Assembly: GCA_016193065.1 (NCBI GenBank)
Contig: JACPSX010000022.1
Span: forward strand, 1-17,821
Length of the DNA: 17,821 nt
DNA from: Candidatus Tectimicrobiota bacterium
GTDB lineage: Bacteria; JACPSX01
Direction of reading: 5' to 3'
The position numbers and the translations under genes were made by a program. Of the stretch, positions 7,015-15,538 are shown in pieces (the stretch's first letter is position 1; every line of letters begins with the position of its first letter). The notes beneath the pieces are model-generated. The model saw only the letters and a list, made by a program, of their open reading frames with translations, was not told where the DNA came from and ran no database searches.

Positions 7015-8925
7015 ATGGGAAAGATGGTGGGAATTGACCTGGGAACCACGCTCTCCGTGGTGGCAATCATGGAGGGAGGAGAACCCAAGGTTATTATAAA
7101 TGAGGAGGGGAGCCGTCTCACCCCTTCGGTTGTGGCCTTTAACAAAGAAGGGGAAATCCTGGTTGGGCAGATCGCCAAACGTCAGGCTGTCACGAACCCT
7201 GAGAATACCGTCTATTCCATCAAACGGTTCATGGGCCGCCGGTACGATGAGGTGACCGAAGAGATGAAGATGGTCCCCTACAAGGTCGTCAAGGCGCCCA
7301 ACGGGGACGCCAGGGTCAGCGTCCGGGGGAAAGAATATTCTCCCCCCGAGATCTCGGCGATGGTTTTGCAGAAATTAAAGAAATCGGCCGAAGCCTACCT
7401 GGGAGAGACGGTCACGGACGCGGTGATTACCGTGCCTGCCTACTTCAACGACTCTCAGCGCCAGGCCACCAAGGATGCCGGTCGGATCGCGGGGCTCAAC
7501 GTGCAGAGAATCATCAACGAGCCGACTGCTTCCGCCCTGGCCTACGGGCTGGATAAGAAGAAAGACGAGATCGTGGCCGTTTATGACTTCGGAGGCGGAA
7601 CCTTCGATATTTCAATCCTCGAGGTCGGCGATAACGTCGTCGAGGTGAAATCGACCAACGGTGACACCCATTTGGGCGGAGACAACCTGGACCAACGAAT
7701 CATCGACTGGCTGGTGGCGGAGTTTAAGAAGGATCAGGGGATTGACTTGAGCCGGGATCCCATGGCCATGCAGCGGCTCAAGGAAGGAGCCGAGAAAGCC
7801 AAGATCGAGCTCTCCAGCACCCTGGAGACGGATATTAACCTCCCCTTTGTTACCGCCGATGCCTCCGGGCCCAAGCACCTCAACATGAAGCTCACGCGGG
7901 CCAAGTTTGAACAAATGGTGGCGGACCTGCTCGATAAGACTCTGGGACCTTGCCGTCGGGCGATGGATGACGCTGGTTTAAAGACGAGCGATATCCACGA
8001 AGTGGTCCTGGTCGGGGGATCTACGCGGATTCCAAAAGTTCAGGAACTGGTGAAAAACTTCTTCGGTCGGGAGCCCCACAAGGGCGTGAATCCGGATGAG
8101 GTAGTCGCCCTGGGAGCTGCGGTCCAGGCGGGAGTCCTGTCGGGAGAAGTGAAAGATATTTTGCTCCTGGATGTTACTCCCTTGTCCCTTGGGATCGAGA
8201 CCCTGGGGGGGGTCATGACGAAGCTCATCGAGCGCAATACGACGATCCCCACCCGGAAGAGCGAGATCTTCTCAACCGCCGCGGACAGCCAGACGAGCGT
8301 GGAGATCCACGTCCTCCAGGGCGAGCGGGAGCTGGCTCGGGACAACCGGACCCTCGGGCGCTTTCACCTAGTGGGGATTCCACCGGCTCCTCGAGGAGTC
8401 CCTCAAATCGAGGTGACCTTCGACATCGACGCTAACGTGATCGTCAACGTCTCCGCCAAAGACCTGGGAACCGGCAAGGAGCAGGCGATCACGATCACGG
8501 CCTCGAGCGGAGTCTCGGAAGACGAGATCAAACGAATGGTTAAGGAGGCCGAATCCCACGCTGAAGAGGACAAACGGAAGCGGCAGGAGATCGAGCAGCG
8601 CAACCAGCTCGATGGTCTCATCTACACGGTCGAAAAAACCCTCCAGGAGAACAAGGACAAGCTCTCCGAGGGAGAGATCAAGCCCCTGGAGGAGGCGATC
8701 CGAGAAGCCAAAGACGCCCTGCAAAGCCAGGACGCCCCCCGGATCCAGAAGGCCAATGAGCGCCTGACCCAGGCCTCTCACAAACTGGCCGAGGTCATGT
8801 ATCAGAAGGTCAAGTCCGGCAAGGATCAAACCGCTTCCTCACCGAGCGGCACCTCTGCCAGCAGTTCTCCTGAAGAGGGGGAAGTCGTGGACGCGGAATA
8901 CGAGGATCCGGCCAGCAAGAAGTAA
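7015..8925 (+). CDS. dnaK: Hsp70 chaperone DnaK
   Basis: ATP-driven cytosolic chaperone that binds exposed hydrophobic peptides and, with DnaJ and a nucleotide-exchange factor, folds or protects proteins. The 636-aa length is normal. The ATPase domain shows GIDLGTTLS at 6-14, the IKRFMGRRY segment with the catalytic lysine, [24 protein letters not shown] and LVGGSTRIP. The interdomain linker is [19 protein letters not shown]. The substrate-binding domain ([28 protein letters not shown]) and helical lid follow, and the tail ends [16 protein letters not shown] as usual. Residue 13 is Leu where most bacterial DnaKs have Asn (TTNS). The start is fixed by TAAGGAGG 6 nt upstream. It has its own promoter after clpB and leads into dnaJ 51 nt downstream. 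No grpE is in the window. Confidence 0.98.
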   Translation: MGKMVGIDLGTTLSVVAIMEGGEPKVIINEEGSRLTPSVVAFNKEGEILVGQIAKRQAVTNPENTVYSIKRFMGRRYDEVTEEMKMVPYKVVKAPNGDARVSVRGKEYSPPEISAMVLQKLKKSAEAYLGETVTDAVITVPAYFNDSQRQATKDAGRIAGLNVQRIINEPTASALAYGLDKKKDEIVAVYDFGGGTFDISILEVGDNVVEVKSTNGDTHLGGDNLDQRIIDWLVAEFKKDQGIDLSRDPMAMQRLKEGAEKAKIELSSTLETDINLPFVTADASGPKHLNMKLTRAKFEQMVADLLDKTLGPCRRAMDDAGLKTSDIHEVVLVGGSTRIPKVQELVKNFFGREPHKGVNPDEVVALGAAVQAGVLSGEVKDILLLDVTPLSLGIETLGGVMTKLIERNTTIPTRKSEIFSTAADSQTSVEIHVLQGERELARDNRTLGRFHLVGIPPAPRGVPQIEVTFDIDANVIVNVSAKDLGTGKEQAITITASSGVSEDEIKRMVKEAESHAEEDKRKRQEIEQRNQLDGLIYTVEKTLQENKDKLSEGEIKPLEEAIREAKDALQSQDAPRIQKANERLTQASHKLAEVMYQKVKSGKDQTASSPSGTSASSSPEEGEVVDAEYEDPASKK

Positions 8926-8926
8926 G

Positions 8927-8965
8927 CAAGGGCTCCTTGAACCCGCCTGGATTGAAACCGCAGGC
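8927..8965 (+). other. Two small hairpins between dnaK and dnaJ
   Basis: CAAGG-GCT-CCTTG (8927-8939) and GCCTG...CAGGC (8945-8949/8961-8965) lie in the 51-nt gap. Neither is followed by a T-run, so readthrough into dnaJ is expected. They could protect the dnaK 3' end or tune the DnaK:DnaJ ratio. Stems of 5 bp are weak evidence. Confidence 0.3.
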
Positions 8966-8976
8966 AGGGATGACCG

Positions 8977-10059
8977 ATGGCAAAACGGGATTATTATGAA
9001 ACCTTGGGCGTTAAACGAAATGCTTCCCTGGCCGAGATCAAGAAGGCATACCGGAAACTGGCGCGGAAATATCACCCGGACTTAAACCCGGCAAATGCCG
9101 AGGCGGAACGGAAGTTTAAGGAAATCTCGGAGGCCTACCAAGTCCTCAGCGATCCGGAAAAACGCAAGCGCTACAATCAGTTCGGACATGAGGGGTTTCA
9201 GGCCCAACCGGGATTTGACTCAAGCCCCTTTTCCCAGTACACTCAAGGTCCCGAAGGTTTCAATTTCAGCAACTTGGGAGATCTTTTCGGGGATCTTTTT
9301 GGGCGGGCCCGAGGGGCGCAGGCACAGGCACCCCGAGCGGGAAAGGACCTCCATTACACGGTGGAAATTGGCTTCGAGGACGCCGTGAAAGGGGTGACCC
9401 CCACGATTTCCATCACTCGGGAAGAAGCCTGCCCCCGCTGCCGCGGCACCGGAGCACTGGGGTCTCCCACGATTTGCCCGGAGTGCAAGGGTAGTGGCCA
9501 GATTGGAGTCATCAGCGGGCTGGGGTTCGGCCGCACCTGCCCCCGCTGCCAGGGGCGCGGCAATCTGGTGACCAACCCCTGCCCAGCCTGCCACAGCAAG
9601 GGGACCCAGCCCAAAACGGAGCAGATCTCCGTTAAAATCCCGCCCGGGGTCGATACGGGGTCCAAGATCCGCTTTGCGGGCAAGGGGGAACATCTGGGAA
9701 ACGGCAGCTCCCCGGGAGACCTTTATATAGTGACCAAGGTTCGGCCCGACCCCAGATTTGTGCGGAAAGGGGACAATATTCATACCGAGCTCCCCATTAC
9801 CGTCAGCGAGGCGGCCTTGGGAGCCAAGGTCCCGGTTCAAACGATCGACGGGATTACCACAATGGTGATTCCTCCGGGTACCCATAGCGGTCAGATATTC
9901 CGCCTGCGCGAAAGAGGGATGCCCCATCTGAAAGGCGGGGGGAGAGGGGACCACTACGTGACGGTCAAGATTACTCTACCCAAGCACCTTGACGAGAAGG
10001 GCCGCCAGATCCTCGAAGAATTCGCGCGTGTCTGCCCTTACGATCCAAGGAAAGAATAG
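8977..10059 (+). CDS. dnaJ: Co-chaperone DnaJ (Hsp40)
   Basis: Stimulates DnaK ATP hydrolysis and hands it substrates. The 360-aa protein has the full type I layout: J-domain at 4-68 with HPD at 33-35, a Gly/Phe-rich stretch at about 70-112, a zinc-finger region with four Cys pairs (152/155 CPRCRGTG, 167/170 CPECKGSG, 188/191 CPRCQGRG, 202/205 CPACHSKG), then the two beta-barrel C-terminal domains ([52 protein letters not shown]). The fourth zinc repeat lacks the first Gly of CxxCxGxG but keeps both cysteines. It is slightly shorter than E. coli DnaJ (376 aa). AGGGA lies before the ATG. It follows dnaK by 51 nt and precedes the diadenylate cyclase by 12 nt, so it is very likely co-transcribed with both. 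Confidence 0.97.
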   Translation: MAKRDYYETLGVKRNASLAEIKKAYRKLARKYHPDLNPANAEAERKFKEISEAYQVLSDPEKRKRYNQFGHEGFQAQPGFDSSPFSQYTQGPEGFNFSNLGDLFGDLFGRARGAQAQAPRAGKDLHYTVEIGFEDAVKGVTPTISITREEACPRCRGTGALGSPTICPECKGSGQIGVISGLGFGRTCPRCQGRGNLVTNPCPACHSKGTQPKTEQISVKIPPGVDTGSKIRFAGKGEHLGNGSSPGDLYIVTKVRPDPRFVRKGDNIHTELPITVSEAALGAKVPVQTIDGITTMVIPPGTHSGQIFRLRERGMPHLKGGGRGDHYVTVKITLPKHLDEKGRQILEEFARVCPYDPRKE

Positions 10060-10071
10060 GGTCCAGGTGCA

Positions 10072-10941
10072 ATGAAGAAGCTAACACGGATCATCCTGGA
10101 GTCTGCTGCCTCGGTGGCCCATAAGGTCGAAGCCAGTGCGATCTTTGTCCATGCCGATCTGGTACCCGATCCCGAGACCCTTAAAAAAGTCGTGGGGGAA
10201 TCCCGGATCATTCTGGTCTGCCGGGGGGATAACACACTAGAGAAGGGAGAATGCGCGGCGCTGGGCCTGGGAACGATCCTCGTCCCCCCGATTCTGCTCA
10301 GCCGGATCGGTCAGATCAAAATGGGGGTCATGATCGCCATTTCCCAGGGGCTCGTCAAGGTCGGGGATACGATCGTATGCATTGCCGGCATCCCCAGGAC
10401 GGGAGTCGCCGATACCCTCATGGTTTTGGAGATTGGCGAGGAATTCGAAATCCTCAACTCGGTCGAATCGGTCGCCATGGCGAAGGCCGTCTCGCCAGAA
10501 GTGTTCGAGACCGTCCTCCACTTGGCTCTGGAGCTTTCTTGCGAAGGACGGGAAGGCAAACCGGTAGGCTCCATTTTGGTTATCGGTGATCATGAGAAGG
10601 TTTTGCAGTACTCGCGCCAACTCGTGATCAACCCCTTTCAAGGCTATTCGGACGAGGAGCGCAGCATTTTTAACCCCCAGATGCAGAAGACCGTCAAAGA
10701 GTTCTCAACCATCGACGGCGCCTTCATTGTCCGTGCCGACGGCGTGGTCCTGTGCGCCGGGCGACATCTGAACGCCGCCTACGAGGGGGAGGACCTGCCC
10801 CACGGATTGGGCTCGCGCCACATGGCAGCCGCGGCCATCACCGATGTCACCGATGCCGCTGCCATTGCCATTTCAGAATCCACGGGGACGGTGACCGTAT
10901 TCAAGGGGGGGAAAATCTTCACCGAGATCGAGCGGCCGTGA
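10072..10941 (+). CDS. Diadenylate cyclase: pyruvate-kinase-C-like domain plus DisA_N (DAC) domain
   Basis: Predicted to make cyclic di-AMP from two ATP. Residues about 1-135 resemble the pyruvate kinase C-terminal alpha/beta domain (AISQGLVKVGDTIVCIAGIP, then GVADTLMVLEIGE). Residues about 200-285 form a DAC domain with the catalytic DGA at 215-217, GLGSRHM at 246-251 where many cyclases have RHR, and the trailing DAAAIAISESTGTVTVF block. This two-part layout is that of archaeal DacZ rather than bacterial CdaA, CdaS or DisA. There is no membrane segment and no DNA-binding HhH domain, so it is probably soluble. It starts 12 nt after dnaJ, so it belongs to the chaperone operon. The third position of the RHR motif is Met, so activity should be tested. 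Family call is firm; activity is inferred. Confidence 0.88.
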   Translation: MKKLTRIILESAASVAHKVEASAIFVHADLVPDPETLKKVVGESRIILVCRGDNTLEKGECAALGLGTILVPPILLSRIGQIKMGVMIAISQGLVKVGDTIVCIAGIPRTGVADTLMVLEIGEEFEILNSVESVAMAKAVSPEVFETVLHLALELSCEGREGKPVGSILVIGDHEKVLQYSRQLVINPFQGYSDEERSIFNPQMQKTVKEFSTIDGAFIVRADGVVLCAGRHLNAAYEGEDLPHGLGSRHMAAAAITDVTDAAAIAISESTGTVTVFKGGKIFTEIERP

Positions 10942-10986
10942 ATAGGCGAGGAACTCTAGTCCGGGCCCAGGGTCTAACAGTGAAAA

Positions 10987-11010
10987 AGGTATCCAATTTG
11001 GTTTATACCT
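10987..11010. promoter_or_regulatory. Dyad upstream of htpX (possible operator)
   Basis: AGGTAT (10987-10992) and ATACCT (11005-11010) form an inverted repeat around CCAATTTGG in the 96-nt gap between the cyclase and htpX. A weak -35/-10 pair, GTGAAA (10980-10985) and TATACC (11004-11009) with an 18-nt spacer, overlaps it, so an internal promoter with an operator is possible. Weak evidence. Confidence 0.3.
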
Positions 11011-11037
11011 GTTTTGCTCTGTAAGGAGGCGAGTTGT

Positions 11038-11898
11038 ATGAACAACACTCTGAGAACGGCAATGCTCCTGGGGTTGCTGACGGGTTTGCTGGTCCTCATC
11101 GGAGGCTATTTGGGTGGGCAACAGGGGATGGTGATCGCCTTTGTGCTGGCTGGCCTGATGAATTTTGCCAGCTACTGGTTCTCCGACAAGATCGTGCTGA
11201 TGATGTACCGGGCCAGGCAACTGGAGCCCAAGGACAATCCAACCCTCTTCTCGGCGGTGGAACGTCTTACCCGCAAAGCGGGTCTGCCCATGCCCCGGGT
11301 CTTCCTGATTCCTTCCGAGGGGGCCAATGCGTTTGCCACCGGCCGGGATCCCCAGCACGCGGCGGTAGCCGTCACAGCGGGGATTCTGGAGCTGTTGAGT
11401 TCCGAGGAGCTGGAGGGGGTGTTGGCCCACGAACTGGCCCATGTGAAGAACCGCGACATTCTGATCGGCTCCATTGCGGCCACGATCGCGGGGGCGATTA
11501 TGATGCTGGCCAACATGGCCCGCTGGGCGGCCCTGTTCGGGGGAATGGGGCGCCGGGATGGGGAAGAGCGCGGAGGGGGCGATCTGTTGGGCTTTATCTT
11601 TCTGGCCTTCCTGGCTCCCATTGCGGCCATGCTGATCCAGATGGCGGTCTCCCGGGCCCGGGAATACCAGGCGGACGCCAGCGGGGCTCGCCTGGCGGGG
11701 ACCCCGCTGGGGCTCGCGGCGGCTTTGGAGAAGCTGCACAGGGTCGCGGAGCGCCAGCCTCTGGAGGCCGGTCCGGCCACAGCCCACCTGTTCATCGTCA
11801 ATCCGCTCAGCGGCCGGACCTTAATGACCCTCTTCAGCACCCATCCGGCGGTGGAAGAGCGGGTGGCACGCCTGCGCGCCATGCTGGGGAGAATGTGA
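11038..11898 (+). CDS. htpX: Membrane-bound zinc metalloprotease HtpX (M48 family)
   Basis: Degrades misfolded or damaged inner-membrane proteins, a heat-shock function in many bacteria. The 286-aa protein has two N-terminal membrane spans (about 7-26 and 30-48), the zinc motif HELAH at 131-135 and the third ligand Glu209 in REYQAD. Two further hydrophobic segments (about 143-165 and 184-203) lie between them. The conserved NAFATGR at 97-103 and the C-terminal [13 protein letters not shown] are also present. The start at 11038 has AAGGAGG 8 nt upstream; an in-frame TTG at 11014 lies upstream of that site and is less likely. It follows the diadenylate cyclase by 96 nt, enough for its own promoter. 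Its place behind clpB, dnaK and dnaJ fits a common stress role. Confidence 0.95.
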   Translation: MNNTLRTAMLLGLLTGLLVLIGGYLGGQQGMVIAFVLAGLMNFASYWFSDKIVLMMYRARQLEPKDNPTLFSAVERLTRKAGLPMPRVFLIPSEGANAFATGRDPQHAAVAVTAGILELLSSEELEGVLAHELAHVKNRDILIGSIAATIAGAIMMLANMARWAALFGGMGRRDGEERGGGDLLGFIFLAFLAPIAAMLIQMAVSRAREYQADASGARLAGTPLGLAAALEKLHRVAERQPLEAGPATAHLFIVNPLSGRTLMTLFSTHPAVEERVARLRAMLGRM

Positions 11899-11967
11899 GA
11901 CCAGTGGGACTCCCCCCTCAAAGTAAGCCGGCAACTCCTTCTAATTTACTTGGTGAGGAAAGAAGGG

Positions 11968-12228
11968 ATGACAATGGATAACGACCTGTATGAAAGCGCC
12001 TTTGCCCGGGTCCCGAACCGTTTCTTGCTAAACACCGTGCTCGCCAAAAGAGTGCACCAGTTGAACAAAGGAGCCCCGCCGATGGTCGAGGCGAATGGCT
12101 CGAGCTTTTTTGAGATCGCACTGCGCGAGATCATCGCGGGGAAGCTGCAATTCCATACCGCAACCCCCGAGGAACTGAAGTCCCAGCGCGAAGAGGTGAA
12201 GAAACCGGAGAGCGAGGAGAAGCCGTGA
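11968..12228 (+). CDS. rpoZ: RNA polymerase omega subunit
   Basis: Small subunit that helps fold and hold the beta-prime subunit of RNA polymerase. The protein (86 aa from ATG 11968, or 84 aa from ATG 11974) shows the omega pattern: RVPNRFLLNTVLAKRVHQL at 14-32, KGAPPMV at 34-40 and the hallmark ALREIIAGKL at 51-60, then a charged tail. AGGA at 11956-11959 suits the first ATG and GAAGGG at 11962-11967 the second. A still earlier in-frame ATG at 11950 has no site. The TGA overlaps the GTG of the ABC ATPase (GTGA), so rpoZ is translationally linked to the exporter genes. This is an unusual neighbourhood for rpoZ, which commonly sits beside gmk or spoT. The family is divergent at the N-terminus but the call is good. 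Confidence 0.85.
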   Translation: MTMDNDLYESAFARVPNRFLLNTVLAKRVHQLNKGAPPMVEANGSSFFEIALREIIAGKLQFHTATPEELKSQREEVKKPESEEKP

Positions 12229-13169
12229 TCGAAGTTGAGGGACTAACCAAGTATTACGGCCCCTCCCGGGCCATCGAGAACGTCACATTCAGCGTGAACC
12301 GGGGAGAAGTTCTCGGTTTCCTGGGACCCAACGGGTCCGGCAAAACGACGACCATGCGGATCCTGACCTGCTTTATGCCGGCCACCCGAGGCAGCGTGCG
12401 GGTGGCTGGACACGATGTCTTCCGCAATCCTCTGGAGGTCAAGAAAAACATCGGCTATCTTCCCGAAAATGTCCCCCTGTACACGGACATGACCGTGAGG
12501 GGTTTTCTGAACTTTTTCGCGGAAATCAAAGGAGTCGAAAAGGGCACGCGGAAGGCGCGGATCGATGAAGTCATGGCCAACTGCGGTGTGGAAGACGTGG
12601 GGGATAAACTGATCTCCAAGCTCTCCAAAGGGTATCGGCAGAGGGTGGGGTTGGCCCAGGCCCTGCTCAACAATCCCCCGGTCCTGATCCTGGATGAACC
12701 CACCACGGGACTCGACCCCAGGCAGATCATCGAGATCCGCGAGCTGATCCGTAGACTCTCCGGGGAAAAGACGGTCATCCTTTGCACCCACATTCTCCCC
12801 GAAGTGGAGATGCTGTGCGGCCGGGTCCTCATCATCAATGAGGGCACGGTTGTGGCCGAGGATACCCCCGAGAATCTCACCACCGGGCTCCAGCGCTCCC
12901 ACCGTATCCATCTCCAGGTGGAAGGTCCTGCTGCCGAGGTCGCAGCGAGCCTGGAAGAAGTCCCTGGCGTCCTGCGGGTTAAACAGAGTTCCCCCCCGTC
13001 CTCCGGGCCTCATTCCTACGACCTCGAGGTGGACAAGTCCGATGAGGCCCGCAAGGCATTGGCCCGCATGATCGTCAACCGGGGTTGGGGGCTTCTGGAA
13101 ATGCGCACCATCGACCTGAGCCTGGAGGACGTGTTCGTGAAACTCGTCACCACCGAGAACGGCGGATAG
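12225..13169 (+). CDS. ABC-2 type exporter, ATP-binding protein (GldA-like)
   Basis: Powers a membrane exporter whose permease is the next gene. The 314-aa protein contains Walker A GPNGSGKT at 34-41, YLPENVPLY at 78-86 (the Q-loop region, with Glu in the usual Gln place as in many GldA-like ATPases), signature LSKGY at 133-137, Walker B LILDE at 154-158, the D-loop GLDP and the H-loop His189 in CTHIL. The last ~100 residues form an extra domain ending SLEDVFVKLVT, as usual for ABC-2 drug/polysaccharide-type ATPases. The GTG start overlaps the rpoZ stop by 4 nt. The permease follows by 10 nt. The substrate is unknown; gliding is not implied by the GldA likeness outside Bacteroidetes. Confidence 0.92.
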   Translation: MIEVEGLTKYYGPSRAIENVTFSVNRGEVLGFLGPNGSGKTTTMRILTCFMPATRGSVRVAGHDVFRNPLEVKKNIGYLPENVPLYTDMTVRGFLNFFAEIKGVEKGTRKARIDEVMANCGVEDVGDKLISKLSKGYRQRVGLAQALLNNPPVLILDEPTTGLDPRQIIEIRELIRRLSGEKTVILCTHILPEVEMLCGRVLIINEGTVVAEDTPENLTTGLQRSHRIHLQVEGPAAEVAASLEEVPGVLRVKQSSPPSSGPHSYDLEVDKSDEARKALARMIVNRGWGLLEMRTIDLSLEDVFVKLVTTENGG

Positions 13170-13179
13170 GATTCTCACC

Positions 13180-13950
13180 ATGCGAAACTTTTTGCCAATC
13201 TTCAAGAAAGAACTCGCTTCTTACTTCACTTCCCCCATTGCCTACATCGTCTACTGCATGTTTCTAATCATCGTGGGTTATCTGTTCTACAGCGGCATCT
13301 CCTTTTTCAGCATCCTGAGCTTTCAGTCCCTGAACAACCCCAACCTGGCGCAAGGGCTCAATGTTACGGAGGGGGTATTTCGACCGCTGTATCTCAACAT
13401 GGGGGTGATCCTGCTTCTCATGATGCCCCTGCTCACGATGCGGCTGTTTGCCGAAGAGAAGAAGTCGGGCACCATCGAACTCCTGCTCACGAACCCGATC
13501 CGCGACGTGGAAGTCCTGCTCGGAAAATACGCGGCCTGCATGGCGGTCTACCTCGTCATGCTTCTACTCACGGCGCTCTTCCCCGCATTTACCACCTTGG
13601 TGGGCAGTCCCGAAGCGGGGCCGATTCTCAGCTCCTATTTGGGGCTCTTGCTGCTCGGCGCCTCTTTTATCGCCATCGGCACCTTGGTCTCTTCCCTTAC
13701 CGAGAATCAGATCATCGCCGCGGCGGTCACCTTCGGCATTCTCCTGCTGCTCTGGGTCATCAGTTGGTCGGCCTCGTTCGCCGGCCCCACCTGGGGAACC
13801 CTCTTGCTCCACCTTTCGGCCACGGAACATTTTCAGAACTTCGCCAAGGGGGTCGTTGACACCCAGGACGTTATCTACTACCTGAACCTTTCGGTGTTTT
13901 GTCTCTTTTTAACCTTGAGATCGCTCGAATCGAAGCGTTGGAGGGGATGA
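13180..13950 (+). CDS. ABC-2 type exporter, permease (GldF-like)
   Basis: Inner-membrane channel subunit for the ATPase upstream. The 256-aa protein opens with the ABC-2 signature MRNFLPIFKKELASYFTSPI and has six predicted spans at about 20-42, 69-88, 116-138, 149-171, 177-198 and 232-247. Between spans 2 and 3 lies EEKKSGTIELLLTNPI (92-107), the typical coupling-helix segment that docks on the ATPase. A non-membrane loop of about 25 residues after span 1 would face the periplasm. The start at ATG 13180 is 10 nt after the ATPase stop. The next gene starts 4 nt after its stop, consistent with co-translation. The partner is clear; the exported molecule is not. Confidence 0.9.
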   Translation: MRNFLPIFKKELASYFTSPIAYIVYCMFLIIVGYLFYSGISFFSILSFQSLNNPNLAQGLNVTEGVFRPLYLNMGVILLLMMPLLTMRLFAEEKKSGTIELLLTNPIRDVEVLLGKYAACMAVYLVMLLLTALFPAFTTLVGSPEAGPILSSYLGLLLLGASFIAIGTLVSSLTENQIIAAAVTFGILLLLWVISWSASFAGPTWGTLLLHLSATEHFQNFAKGVVDTQDVIYYLNLSVFCLFLTLRSLESKRWRG

Positions 13951-13954
13951 GCTG

Positions 13955-15538
13955 ATGTCAGCACGGCTCAGGACTGTACTCTGGATATTGGGGTTTCTCC
14001 TTACCGTCGGGGGCGCGATTGCCTACGTAATCAAGCCCCTCTTGACTCCTGTGACATCGGTGGCCTTGGGCCTGGGGCTCTTGATGCTCCTGGTGAACCT
14101 GTACTTGAACTTTGCAGACGTGCGCCGCTTTCTGGGGAAGCGGTCCACCCGCTACGGCGGCAACCTGGCCGTTCTGGCCCTCATCGTTTTGGCCATCGCG
14201 GTGCTTGTGCAGGGCCTGGCCACCCGCCACAACCTGCGCTGGGACCTAACCGAAAACAAGCGCTTCAGCCTCTCCCCACAGACCCGTAACATCCTCAAGA
14301 ACCTGAAGAAGAACACGGAGATTCTCGCCTTTTACCGGGACACGGAAGCAGGTAAACAGAGCCTGAAGGACCTTCTGGAAGAATACACCAACTCCTCCTC
14401 ACGGTTTAAGTACCGCTTCGTAGATCCCGATCGCTCCCCGAACCTGGCCAAAGAATACAAGGTAGCTGCGTACGGAACTCTGGTCCTGGAAAGCGGCGGC
14501 AAGAGGGAGAAGGTTGAAAGCGATACGGAACAGGCCATTACCAATGGTCTTCTCAAGGTAACGCGCGACCGGGAGAAAACCATCTATATGATCACCGGCC
14601 ATGGAGAGAAACAGATCACGAGCCAGGACAAAACCGGATTTAGCGCGGCCAAGCAAGCCGTCGAAGAACAAAACTACAAGGTCAAAGAACTTGTTCTCTT
14701 GCGAGAAAAGGCAGTCCCCCAGGACGCGGCTGTTGTGGTGATCCCGGGTCCGAGCCGAGACTTTTTCCCGGAAGAACTCTCCACGCTTACCGACTATATT
14801 GACCGCGGGGGGAAACTCCTGGTCATGCTGGAACCCCAGGTGGAGACGCCCCGCCTCAGCAAGCTCTTGGAGGACTACGGCATCGAGGTGGGGAACAATG
14901 AGATCATCGACCGTTTGAGCCGAGTTTTCGGCGCCGACTACACCATGCCCGTGGTCACCCAGTACGCCCGGCACCCGATCACCGCGAACTTTGGGGTGGC
15001 TTCCTTCTTCCCCTCGACCCGCTCCGTGACTCCGGTGAAAAAGCCGAAGACCGGAGTGGAGGTCCAACCCCTGGCTCTTACCGGTCCCAACAGCTGGGCT
15101 GAAACCGACCTGAAGAGACTCCGCCAGGGTAGCGCCGAATTCAACGAGGGCTCGGACATTGCCGGGCCCGTCTCCATTGCCGCTGTATCCTCCGTGGCGC
15201 CCAAAGAACGAGAGGATCCTAAAGGCCTGCTGTTTTCCGGGAAGAAAGGGCCCCCCAAGTCCGGCAAGGCCCGGATCGTCGTTTTCGGCGACTCCGATTT
15301 CGCCGGGAACACGGCGCTGGGCATCTCCGGAAACCGGGATCTTTTCCTGAACTCGTTGAGCTGGCTTGCCGAAGAAGAGGAATTAATCGCCATCCGGCCC
15401 AAGGACCAGTCCAACGCTCCCCTGCTGCTCTCGGCCACGGAAGGCCGCCTGGCCTTCTGGTTTCCCCTCGTCATCCTCCCCGCCACAGTCCTGGGAGCCG
15501 GTGTCTTTGTGATATGGCGGCGGAGGTGGAGCCGATGA
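13955..15538 (+). CDS. GldG-like ABC transporter auxiliary protein
   Basis: A 527-aa membrane protein of the GldG/ABC_transp_aux type that accompanies ABC-2 exporters. Residues 7-27, 34-52 and 70-89 are hydrophobic spans. The conserved block DLTENKRFSLSPQT at 97-110 marks the start of a large soluble domain, probably periplasmic, with alpha/beta character (VVVIPGPSRDFFPEEL, LTDYIDRGGKLLVMLEPQ, ARIVVFGDSDFAGN). One final span at about 499-519 is followed by the basic tail WRRRWSR. The two-span leader before the third span is longer than in basic GldG proteins. GGAGGGG precedes the ATG. It begins 4 nt after the permease stop and its TGA overlaps the next start (ATGA). The family is reliable; the biochemical role is undefined. 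Confidence 0.88.
   Translation: MSARLRTVLWILGFLLTVGGAIAYVIKPLLTPVTSVALGLGLLMLLVNLYLNFADVRRFLGKRSTRYGGNLAVLALIVLAIAVLVQGLATRHNLRWDLTENKRFSLSPQTRNILKNLKKNTEILAFYRDTEAGKQSLKDLLEEYTNSSSRFKYRFVDPDRSPNLAKEYKVAAYGTLVLESGGKREKVESDTEQAITNGLLKVTRDREKTIYMITGHGEKQITSQDKTGFSAAKQAVEEQNYKVKELVLLREKAVPQDAAVVVIPGPSRDFFPEELSTLTDYIDRGGKLLVMLEPQVETPRLSKLLEDYGIEVGNNEIIDRLSRVFGADYTMPVVTQYARHPITANFGVASFFPSTRSVTPVKKPKTGVEVQPLALTGPNSWAETDLKRLRQGSAEFNEGSDIAGPVSIAAVSSVAPKEREDPKGLLFSGKKGPPKSGKARIVVFGDSDFAGNTALGISGNRDLFLNSLSWLAEEEELIAIRPKDQSNAPLLLSATEGRLAFWFPLVILPATVLGAGVFVIWRRRWSR

Noticed and set aside
11034-11981. 315-codon plus-strand frame over htpX
   Set aside because: Out-of-frame shadow; the Gly/Pro/Arg-rich translation has no motif, while htpX in the other frame carries HELAH and REYQAD.
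12243-13205. 320-codon minus-strand frame opposite the ABC ATPase
   Set aside because: Antisense shadow of a gene with complete Walker A, signature and Walker B motifs.
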